Positions 25,901 through 37,900 of a DNA stretch of 64,000 nucleotides are shown piece after piece. The notes beneath the pieces were generated by a model that saw only the letters and a program-made list of their open reading frames with translations, was not told the DNA's origin and made no database searches. Origin of the DNA: Owenia fusiformis (lineage: Eukaryota > Annelida > Polychaeta > Sabellida > Oweniidae). Where the stretch lies: positions 6,595,815-6,659,814 of the forward strand of contig CAIIXF020000003.1 of NCBI GenBank assembly GCA_903813345.2, in the 5' to 3' direction. Numbering within the stretch: the first letter of the stretch is position 1; each line of letters opens with the position of its first letter. The position numbers and the translations under genes were made by a program.

Positions 25901-28900
25901 AAAATTTGTATTCATAAGTAGTAGATACTTTCACTTTCATCCATATATACAACCTTTAATTAGCACAACAACACAACAGAGACATTTATATTGAATCTTT
26001 AGATAGAACATCTACAGAGTGATTAATTAGATTAATTCATATGCTATATATTGAAAGAAATCATATATACAACCTTTAAAGTCCCCGTCTAAAGTTTGAA
26101 AATATTTTTTTATCATTCATTTACTATTTGTCATGACTTAAAAAGTAATTCTAGAGATTTTTGAAAGAAAAATTTTTTTGAAAAAAAAGTTGTGAGCATT
26201 TCATTTCTCAAATATTCAAATTTCCCGCCATTTTTCAAAAAAAGATGAAATTTTTTAATCATCAAATATTTCTTAATGTATTTCGAAAAATATTATCTTT
26301 TTAACATCAATGCAAAGATTGATCAAAGGACACACTATTTCAATAATAAAATGCCATATTTAATGGACCACTTCAATGTTTTAGCATATCAAAAATATTT
26401 TGCACCATTAGTGATGTCACTTAGGTAACCAAACTTTTTTGAAAAAAATTGAAATTTTTTTTTCGATGTCAATCTTTTCTAATTATGCTAGACTTCAATA
26501 ATATACCAATGTTGATTGTCTAACCAGGTTAAAAGGAAGAATATATTATGTTTTAGATATCATTGTACCATTGGTTTATATGAGAACTAGAATTTTTAAA
26601 TGCATTTTTCTTGGAACCATTTTCATGCACTGATAAGTTCATTTCTTGCTTATTTATGAACCGATTTTCTTAATTTTTTCGGCAAAAAACTTGCGAGGAT
26701 GAATGTTCTGCATTGGTATGAGTTGTTGCTAATTAAAAGATATGAATGACCTCTAAAAGTTAGTTTTAAATAAATTCACAAATTTTGGAACAAAAAGTTT
26801 ATCAAAAACCACTTTTTGAAATAAAAAAAAAAAGTTTCACATATCACACTTTGATAACATTGGGTAAGACTACAATATAAGCCAAAGTGGTTTAAACTTT
26901 AGATGGGGACTTTAAATAGAACAACTACAGAGTGATTATAAGAAAAGATGATTTACTATAGATTCAGAGAAATTACATATACAACCTTTAAATACAACTA
27001 CAGAGAGTGATTAATTAGATTAGTTCATATTATGCTATACATTTAAAAAAAACGATATGTACAACCTTTAAATAGAACAACTGAAGAGTGATTATTAGAT
27101 TAGTTCATTTGCTGTACATTTAGAATATTTTCGAAGGAAAAGCTAGTCGTAGTGTCAAGATAAACCAGGCTATCAGAGAACTAGAAATATGGTTGTGAAC
27201 ATATGGACCTATCAAATAAATATCGTGTAATATCTAAAACGTACTTATGGACTCTGTTCGGGGAATTGTAGAGGTATGAGTTATATGTTAAGATGAAGCT
27301 GTAAAATGGAACCAATTTTCTATGATGTGATGAGTTTTGTTATTTAGATGAAGATTGTAAAATAAGCTTGAATCGTCACATATGTGTGGATTATGAACAG
27401 TCAGGATAAGCTTTATACTTCTGGATTTTGGATTGATTCGGATCATAAAGGAATAGTAATGTAAAATTTTTAACTTTAAATCACGAAGGATTATTCAACA
27501 TTAAAAAGCTCCTGGAATTTAGACCATAGGGCATTCTTAAACATAAGCAAATCATTGCACTTTTGATTATAAAGGATTAAAAAGCTTCAGGAATTTAGAC
27601 CACATGGCATTCTTAACCCTATCAATGCTACAAAAAAAGGCAAATATTTCATTTTGCTGCTAATTCAAGAATGAAGAGCTTTTGCCTCAGTGCTAGACTT
27701 TTCATGGTAAAATAGAGAAAATTATGCCTCGGTATATCTGACTTCATAACTTAGTCATTATTACCGATGGAACCATGTATGATACATCGTTGGAAAGCTA
27801 AAATGATTATCTTGATGAATAAATTATTCAAATATGCAAATTAGATATGACGTCATCAATATGGCCGCCATTTTACTTATTAGAAAAATAACGCTGTAAA
27901 ATACAATTCATAGGTAATCATGAATTAATCCATTTGCCCCTACATCACATCCAATCAAATATAAATTATAAAATAGGACAAAAAACTAGACAAAAATATA
28001 ATTGCCCATGAATTTGTCATTTGCAGATGATATCTGGAACAATACATAGCACCGTCGGCCGACCATAACGTTTATAATCTCATCAAAGCTCATTTTCTAC
28101 TAAAATCCTTGATCTTTTACCAAAATATTGATGGTATTACAAAAACAATTAATTATTACATTTGTATCTTATTTTGTCTACTGATATCAATACATAATAT
28201 AAATATGAAGTTAATTAAATCATTCTGGATCAATACATGTATAGAAGATAAGAGAAATTCACACATACATATATCAATATCTGTTACCATGACAACGGGT
28301 AAGTGGATGTAACATTTTGTAAGAATTTGCAATTTACAGTACAATTAATTCACTAGCGTCCAGATTGATTTCAATTCTATCCTCAAAAAAAATCTGCTCA
28401 AAGTTTTAACTTATTGTTGGCATTATGGCAATGAATATATGTTACCATGGCAACAGATTATGGTTTAACTTGACAAGTCATGCTTAGTTTGTTTGTTTGT
28501 TTGTTTTATTCATTATTTATATTGAAAAGTTACAGTTGTATAAATTGGACATTTAGATTGATTGATTTATGCCCCTTGTATTTTCCTTTAATTTTTTCCC
28601 ATCGTTTTTGCATTTCAACCTACAGATTGTTGGTTGAAGAAGGTATTGAATGAGATATATTCTGTGCTATAGTATAACTATATATTCATGTTCAATGTGT
28701 CTGCCAGCAGGAGTTGCCCAAATTCATATCCTCTCCTCTTGCTGTTGAGAAGAAACATTTCAAATGAAACCCTTTCCACATTCTGTCCTGGAATGGTGAC
28801 AGGTCCCTAGCTGGCTACACAGAACATACTGCTTTTCTTGTTGTCAGGTAATATTCCTGGCCAATGGCTTAGTGCATTAACTAAAGTGCAGGACAGGAGG

Positions 28901-31900
28901 CAGTTGCAAGGCCCTCAATCAGGTCAATCATAAATGAGTATCTGAAAACAAACATCAGTAATATTATTTATAAATGTTCACTTACATTGAAATCGATATA
29001 TATATTGTGATGTATATTCAAAATTGTAATTGATATTAAAAGAAAATTAAAGAAAATATCACTTTATATCAGTTTCTTTAAAAAAGATACAATACATTTG
29101 TTACATGATTACACTGCCATAGGGTTATTGAAATTCATAATCAGACTTGACAGTCAAGGGGCTAGCTAATGATATGAGCAGCTGTTGAGAACAGTCGCAA
29201 ACTCGACACCTACTGTAGTGAAAAGATTAGCTAGTATATGTACATGTATGTACCAAAAGTACCTCTCAATGATCAGTTTCGACCATACCTGTAGCTCATG
29301 CTGACATGAGTTTTCTTAAACTACATACCTTTGCATTGTCTTTTCTGTATCTGTGTGCTCCATATACAATGTAAGAGTTAAGCAGCATTCAACTGAGTAT
29401 TGCAACGCCCACTTTATGCCAGTATTGGAGTTCATCCATCACTGTGTGATCATTTGATCTGTGCTATCCACTGTCCCCATCGGTTGCTATCCTGCAATAT
29501 GTAAATGATTATGCTATCTGATTATCATTTGTATAACAAATATTAGTTTTACTTATCATATGAACGAATTTCAGAAAATGCGCTATATGTTCAATAAATA
29601 TTTTGTACAAATCTATGTACCACGATTCCTTTCTTGAGACATGTATTTCACTGAGTCTGTTCAATGTGTTCTTTCTACTGTTTAGTAGTTACAATATACA
29701 CCAGTCAGAAATAACATACAAATATTTATTTCTATTGAGGTTGAATACCTGTGCATCTTTCACTAGTGATATTTCACGAAGCCCGAAGTGCAAGTGGAAT
29801 ATCTTGTGAAAGCGTCAAGTGTCAAGCATTCACCAAAAATAGAATTAAATATTTATTTTATTATTCACTGTTATATTCCTCACTCACATATATGGAATGA
29901 CAAACTATTGATGTCTAATTAATCATAACAATGTACCCCCGAATATATACAATCAAAATTACACTGGACTAAGTTGTTACAGATGAATATTGCTTGTTAT
30001 TTCTGTTGATTTAATTTCAGTAGTACCATTCTTCTGTTTTCAGGGTAAACTAAATCAAATGTCTGAGAGGAACAAAGAAAAAAAAATAAAATAAAGTTAT
30101 TTCATGTAACTTGTCTAAAGATATATGGCATTAACCAGGAAAGTCATGCACTGTTCCTGTGGTGTGAATATGTTTTAAATGTGAAAGCAAAATATAAAAG
30201 TGTAAAAATAGGGTCTTGTATTACATATTTGCACAGAAAGTTATCAAGGTAAAAATTTTACCTCTTGCTCATAGAGACCAGTCCCGCAATCAGAGCAATG
30301 TTTTCATGGAGAGTATTATGGCAGAATTCCCGTTGAACGTAGAAATCAAGCACCTGACCTTGATATAGGGGTTGCAGCCAGGCTTGTCTTCAACTAATGC
30401 AACCTCATTATTGTTCATGTGCCAGAACCGCAAAAGTAGCTGAAATCGGTCTCTCGTAAAGTTTTTTCCTAACTGGGGGTTGCCTGATTCCATCTATAAT
30501 GAGAAAATGCATAGAGGTTATTTACTTGGAGGGATTGAACGTGGGGTTTATTTCCCTAGGATCATGATTTTTCATTTTTCGAACTTTCTTTTCTAAAATT
30601 TAATTATTTTTCCTTCAAAAATCTTCATTTTGGGCCAAATTTTCCATTTTAGGCCGAATTTTCATTTTTTCATACACAGTACTTTATATCATTTTACTTC
30701 ATGATTTGAATTCATACATTACAAAATGATATTATTTTTTTATTTAGTGACCTGTTTCTGTACATGACCTATAAAATACTCTATAATCAGTCTTCTGATT
30801 AGTCTAATTAATCTTATGAAAAGGTTATAGTGTCACAATAATGGCAATACACATATGTTCAGGGTTGGCTCTGGAAATTGACTTGCGGGACTTGAATTTA
30901 AATAAATGAGCTTTGGGTCCACTTTTTTCAAAAATGCCAAAGAAAAGTACAAAGAAACGGCCTCTCAGCCTTTAGCCCGAGAATGACACCTGTCTTTCCC
31001 CTTGGCCATCAGTGATAAAACAAACATTACCTTGTTTTTGTCCAATATGACTCCAGTGTTGCTTTCTGAATCAAACACATATTTAGCAGCATCTCAATGA
31101 AGGCTTTCATTCAGAGATGGATGTACTGTATTTTCCCACTGTATAGCCTACTGCAATCTTTTAGAAACTCCTCTTCTCTTTGTGCTGTAAAGGAAAGATC
31201 ATTGTATATAAATATTTATTCCATAATTATAATAGCATGTTTTCCCTGGGAAATAAATAAGATTTCGCATCAGGCAAAATCCTGTATCAGATCCAATATT
31301 GGATCCGATATCAGAAGAATTCAATTGTATCATTTTATATCACACCATCATTGGGTGATGACATTCAAAACTTATAAATAAGTTTTAGTTGTGTTGGAGT
31401 ATTAATATTTTCCCTGAGAAAATATGATATTGATCTCAAAGAATATCACTTTGACACTTCGGCTATTGCCCTCGGTCAATATGATATTTTCCTTGGCCAA
31501 TTTTATATTTTCCCACAGAATAAAATTCATATACCATCTCTCCCATTAAATAATCTCTATATAACATAACATTTACTATATACAAGGAAGTAGCCATAAT
31601 GGAAATGAGGGAAATTTCAAAAAAAATATTTATACTGAAGCTGAAGTAGAGTGTTTACCTAAATTTAAATCTGCCTTTTCCAGAGATCAAATTGATTTTA
31701 TTGGGGCAATACTAGAATAATGTGCTTTCCTTTATCTTCACAGACTTAATATACACATATTGTCCAAATAAATGTTTTCCTGAAAAATGGTGGTGAGGCA
31801 AAAGCCTCACCTGTCTCAAGTTTGGCTTCACCCATGTCACGGGTACAGGTACTGTATAACTACCTGTATGAATACAGTAGATAAAAAATTATTGGTACAT

Positions 31901-34900
31901 CCCTTTTGATATACAAATATGACCTTCATGCTGAACACATACTGTTAAACACTTTTGTACATGTTGTAATGTATTGTAAAACAGTACATTGTATTGTACT
32001 ATACTACATTAATTATAATCAATATCATAAACCTTGTACATGTACATAAATTGCAATTAGGTACTATACTCTAGTAATATTGGTAAACACTGAAACACTG
32101 TTTAATTGCCTACCTGTACATTGCAGTTGTTCAGCATAACATTACACTGTACTTTCAGCAGTCATATGATCCCAAACTCCATCCATGTATTAATCAAAGT
32201 AAATATCATTGATGCGGCATTTGGTATTGTTTGCTTTGTCTGGTTCCTAAAACATATATTGTCAGCTATACATGAAGTTCACAACAGTATAGCTCTTCAC
32301 TTTATTCAGTGACTGACTATGTTGTAGTCAAAGCAGGGATTAAAAAATAAATTGAGGTGGGACAACTAAGGCAAAACTGGACTGAAATACAACATTACTG
32401 TAATTCAATTAAAAAACATCTGACATAGATTGGAACATAAATAAATAAATGACAGGTGGATTTGCTGAAGTGAGGATTTCCAATGTTAAAAATGTTGGAA
32501 AGTATGGGCTTTCAGATGGCCATGGTTGGTGATAGAAAATCCACCTGTCCACTCGAGTCTCAAGCCAATTCTCACGATATAATGTACATGTAGTGGCCTT
32601 AGAAGAAGGTAATTCCCAACTGTATTTGTCTTTGAAAAAGTTTGCTATCAGCTCTAGATGCATGGATATTGTACATAGCCATACACGTCAATGTAAAGGA
32701 GTATTCGGTATACTAGTATATGTATTGCATTGTCCATGGCAATGAAACAGTGCAATAGTACAATGAAATGATAAAGAAACAATAAAAAAATCAAAAATAA
32801 AATTGAAAAAAATTCATGAATTCTGCAGTTCATTAGTGGTTTAGACACTATAGAGCCATAAATATAATAATAAATATTTGTTATCAGATATACATACAGT
32901 ACCTTTCTCTGTGTCATTACATTGCAAAAAGACAATGATCCCTCAAGAATATGCGATATATTGAAGAGCAAATTTGTTCATTTTTAACCTGGATGGCGCC
33001 ATTTTGAATGTCACATGATCACCATGATCAAGTCATGTGACTTAGTTTTCCAAGTATGTTATTTGCTCTATTTACACTCTAAATAAAATATGTTCGATAA
33101 TAGTATTCATCTAATAGTTAGATGAAAATAATTCAGTTCAAATAATTCAGCTGATAACTTACAATGTCGATTATAATTGACACAACTCAAAAAAAATCTT
33201 GACTAGAATTTTTCTGGTCCTCCCGGGCTATTTACCTTATCAAATTGTAATCTTTCCTTTGATTGCTGAGGTCCAGGGACACATCTTCACTGATTACAAG
33301 GTATGGGAATATTCCCATCATCATCTGACTTGCTTCGGACACCAGAGAGATCAGAATCACTATCAAATAGGCTCTCAATAAAAATCACTGCCATCGTCAT
33401 TTAGATCTAGTGCCGCCATTTTTCCCGCCAAATATTTGTTTGAAAATTTGTTTTTATTTTTCCTGTTTTTAAAAACTCGATCAAGTTGAGAAAAATGAAC
33501 AAACAAGCACAGTGTTTCGAAATATTTATTGTTTTAGACATACAATATCATGTTTATTTGTGAAGATCTGCATGTCTTACATAATTACTGAGGGGAATCC
33601 CCTTTTACATGGGAATGACGTAAAGCCGATCTCATCGGCTTTAGCACTGAAGCAAAGGTTTTTCAGAGCCGATTTAATCGGCTCTCGCAAACACAAATGT
33701 GACGTCAGAGCCGATTTAATCGGCTCTCGCATTGACGGGGTTAAACATAACCAAATCATGCACTTTTAATTATAAAGGATTAAAAAGCTCCTGGATTTTA
33801 GATCATAAAGGATCATTATTAAATGCAATAATCAGGATTTTCAACGTTTTTCATCAAACAATATTGGGATTTATAGTAATTGGGAAGCAATGTATGATTC
33901 TACAATGACAGATAAAGCACAATTAGCTTAATTAAACTGCTCAAATGGCAGATTTATTCAGAACAAGCTAATTAAGCCAGGCACATACATGCTCAGCCAT
34001 GCGCAAATGTTTGCTATTTTACCGATTCAAAAATGATTTTTGTCTGTTTTTCACTGTAATATGATTAATATCTCAAGAATTAAACAGTGGATAATTTTTT
34101 GGATTGGATATAGTTTGTTAACAATTAATATATGACTTTTGAATGTTGGATATAATTTTTAAACATTGGATATAACATTTGAGAAAGGGATATAACTTTG
34201 GATATAATAAATGAAGAGTGGATATAACCCTTGAACAAGAACAATAGACCTCATCTGTAAACAGTGAAAGTGAACATTGGATACAATCTTTGAATATTGG
34301 ATATAACTTTTGAACATATTCTTTGAATATAAGATATACTATTTGGACATCAGATATAATCTGTGAACATTAGATATGGTCTTTGAATATCGGATATAAT
34401 CTTTGAACATTGGATAAAATCTGTGAACATTAGATATAATCTTTAATATTCAAAGATTATATCTAATGTTCACATATTATATCTTATACTAGATATGATA
34501 TTTGAACATTGGATATAATCTGTCAACATTAGATATAATCTTTGAATTGATAAAATCTGTGGACATTGGATATAATCTTTGAATATTAAATATGGTTTTT
34601 GAACATTGGATAAAATCTGTGAACATTGGATATAATCTTTGAACATTCTAAAGTTTTTTATATAATCTTTGAATGAGAACAACAGGCATAATCTGTGAAC
34701 ATTGGATATAGCCTTTCAGTGGAAGATATAATTTTGAACATTGGATATATATTTTGCCTAAAAACAATAATTTTAAAAGTAATTAGTAGGTTTATAAGTA
34801 GATATATTATATGAAAAGTGGAAATTATCCAAGGATGTTGATTTAATTCATGTTATGTAGCCAATATTCATATATACACCCTATGCAGACAGAGCCTGTG

Positions 34901-37900
34901 GGAAATATTGGGTGCGGCGCAAATGAGCGGAGGGTGCGGAGCTAACGGTCATTTTTGAATTTAAAATTGGGATATTTCTGAAACTAAGCCGTTTTGGGAC
35001 TTCAAATATATGTGTATTTGACACCAAATACCAATAAAATTGTGAAAATAGTAGTGCAATTCATTTTATAGCGACGCAGTATGCCTTAAACATTTCCCAG
35101 ACCTATATATTTTGAGACTATCCTTTTAATACTGCGTCCCCAGCATTTATAAAAAATGGTGTTCAAGATACACTACCCATGCAAATTATTTTTGCATCTT
35201 GGGAGCCAGGCAGTATCTGTGTGATTTTATAAAAATTCGGAAATGTTCTTCAGATATGAGCCCCCTCTAAATATTGGGTGCGGAGGTACGTTTATGGAGC
35301 TGCTCCGCACCCAATATTTAGAGGGGGCTCATATCTGAAAAACATTTCCGAATTTTTATAAAATCACACAGATACTGCCTGGCTTCCAAGATGCAAAAAT
35401 AATTTGTATAGATAGTGTACCTTGAACACCATTTTTTATGAATGCTGGGGACTCAGTATTAAAAGGATAATTTCAAAAGATATAGGTCTGAGAAAGGTTT
35501 AAGGCACACTTAACCATGTTGAAATGGACCATGGCCATACCATGGTATACCATGGTATGGCCATGGTATACCATGGTATATGGCCATGAAATGCAATGAA
35601 ATACCATGGTATTACCATGGCCGATCATGATCGTTAAATGGCACCATTACATTTCATGGTTAACAGCGTGTTTTTAACATGGAGTTTTCCATTGAAAAAA
35701 TACTGCCGTTTCGCAGTATTTCATGGTCAGAAACCATCAAATGCAATGGTATCATGGTCAAGTTCTCGACCATGATATCATCGCATTTGATGGTTTCTTG
35801 ACCATGATATCATTGCATTTGATGGTTTCTGACCATGAAATACTGCGAAACGGCAGTATTTTTTCAATGGGAAACTACATGTTAAAAAAGCGCTCCCGAC
35901 CATGAAATGCAATGGTGCCATTTAACGATCATGATATACCATGGTATACCATGGTCAATTAACATGTAATTTTGTATCTAAAAAATACCACCGTTTCACA
36001 GTATTACATGGTCAAATACCATCAAATGCAGTGATATCATGGTCTAGACATTCAACCATGATATGCAGTAGAGCCATTTAATTACCATGATCTACCATGG
36101 TATACCATGGTCACTATACTTAAAATTTTTCATTTAAAAATACTGTTATTTTGCAGTATTTCATGGTTGCAGACCATCAAATGCAATGATGGATGCAAAC
36201 CATCAAATGCAATGATGGTTGCAAACCATTAAATGCAATGAAGTACAGTCAAGATGTTTAATCGAAGACTGGAGGTTGGACTTACAAAATATTAAGTTTA
36301 TCTCCTATTTCACCGACAAAAGTCAAATAAAAGTAAAGCATATTTATTTACCAAAAAAAATTTGTTTCTAGGGTTATTAACTTAATTGTTCATCATAGAA
36401 ATTAATTTATTAAATAAATGAACAAAAGTATATAAGGTTGTGATTTTGATGAATATCAGAATCACTAATGATAATAATTTGGTTATCTAATTAACATTTA
36501 TTAATAAAGATATTTCATGTAAAAATACTTTTTGAACATGGTCTTTCATTGTATTTCACTGCATTGCAAGAAAGACCATTGCATTTCATGGCATATCATG
36601 ATCAGTCATTGTATTTCATTGCATTTCATGGTTAAACGTGGTATTTCAATGCATTTCATGATCCATTTCAACTCTGACCAATTTTAGACTTTACACTCTT
36701 CTTAGAGTTCTTTTTAGCAATGAAATACCATGGTATTTGATGGTCAGGTTTGACAATGAAATGCTATGAAATACAATCAACCACGAAATGCAATGATATG
36801 CCATGATAAATGATAGTTATGATTTTGGCAATGAAATACCATGGTATGACCATAGTATTTGATGGTCAGGTTTGACAATAAAATGCCATGAATACCATCA
36901 ACCATGAAATGCAATGATAAAACCATGATAAATGAGAGTTATGATTTTGGCAATGAAATGACATGGTATGACCATGGTTATTGATTGTCACACACGGTAC
37001 AATGAAATGCCATGAAATGTCATCAACCATGATATACCATGGTAATACCATGGTAAATGATGGTCAGGTACATGGCAATGAAATACCATGGTATGACCAT
37101 GGTATTTGATTGTCACATCTTATAATGAAATGCCATCAACCATGATATACAATGGTAATACCATGGTAAATGATGGTCAGGAACATGGCAATGAAATACC
37201 ATGGTATGACCATGGTATTTGATTGTCACATCTTATAATGAAATGCCATCAACCATGATATACCATGGTAAATTATAGTCAGGAACATGGCATTGGAATA
37301 CCATGGTATTTGATTGTCACACCTTACAATGAAATGCCATGAAATGCAATCAACCATGATATACCATGGTAATACCATGGTAAATGATGGTCAGGAACAT
37401 GGCAATGAAATACCATGATAATACCATGACATTTGATGGTTAACTTTGAACATGAAATACCATGAAACATGGTATAACATGATATACCATGGTATACCAT
37501 GTTCAAAAATTGACCAAAAAAACATCATTGCCACCATGGTCAGAGTTGATGGTAATTTCATGGCCAATCATGATAGACCATGGTAAACCATGGTATACCA
37601 TGGTATCATGGTTTACGTTTAAACATGGTACGTCGCTATAGAATGAATTGCGCTACTATTTTCACAATTGTATTGATATTTGGTGTCAAATACACATATC
37701 TTGGTATATTTGAAGTCCTAAAACGGCTTAGTTTCAGAAATATCCCAAATTTAAATTCAAAAATGACCGTTAGCTCCGCACCCTCCGCTCATTTGCTCCG
37801 CACCCAATATTTCCCACAGGCTCTGTCTGCATAGGGTGATATAGGAGGAAAGTATATTAATGCCATGAATTTCCTGGAAGGGTAAATACCTGGAGCAGCA

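Larger units (their letters stand above)
27617..33740. mobile_element. piggyBac DNA transposon relic, about 6.1 kb, with both ends
   Basis: Ends CCCTATCAATGC and GCATTGACGGGG are inverted (CCCYRTCAATGC), flanked by TTAA at 27613-27616 and 33741-33744. The flanks join into an uninterrupted 76-bp tandem unit, so this is one insertion. Inside on the minus strand are a piggyBac transposase fragment (30245-30494) and a probable acidic N terminus (about 33330-33419). Both ends carry a TGACGTCA next to GCCGCCATTTT-like sequence. The transposase is decayed (stops, a frameshift, large unrecognisable tracts), and another MITE is inserted at about 29716-29960. Long for piggyBac (usually 2.3-6 kb). Confidence -1.
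34877..37838. mobile_element. 2.96-kb composite palindromic element with 200-bp inverted ends
   Basis: Left end 34877-35076 and right end 37631-37838 are inverted copies, about 95% alike, tips CACCCTATGCAGACAGAG. Flanked by ATATA at 34872-34876 and 37839-37843. Inside: a second palindrome at 35088-35505 with about 200-bp arms, then about 2.1 kb made of short CCATGGTATACCATGG-type palindromes. No open frame resembles a transposase. Superfamily not recognised; the high arm identity suggests recent activity. Confidence -1.

Noticed and set aside
32409-32971. Minus-strand frames inside the piggyBac relic as further transposase parts
   Set aside because: NPPVIYLFMF is only vaguely like the family's conserved region; too weak to annotate without a profile search.
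36866-37506. Minus-strand open frames rich in YHGISW motifs
   Set aside because: They read through the CCATGG palindrome tract; the residues only mirror the repeat.
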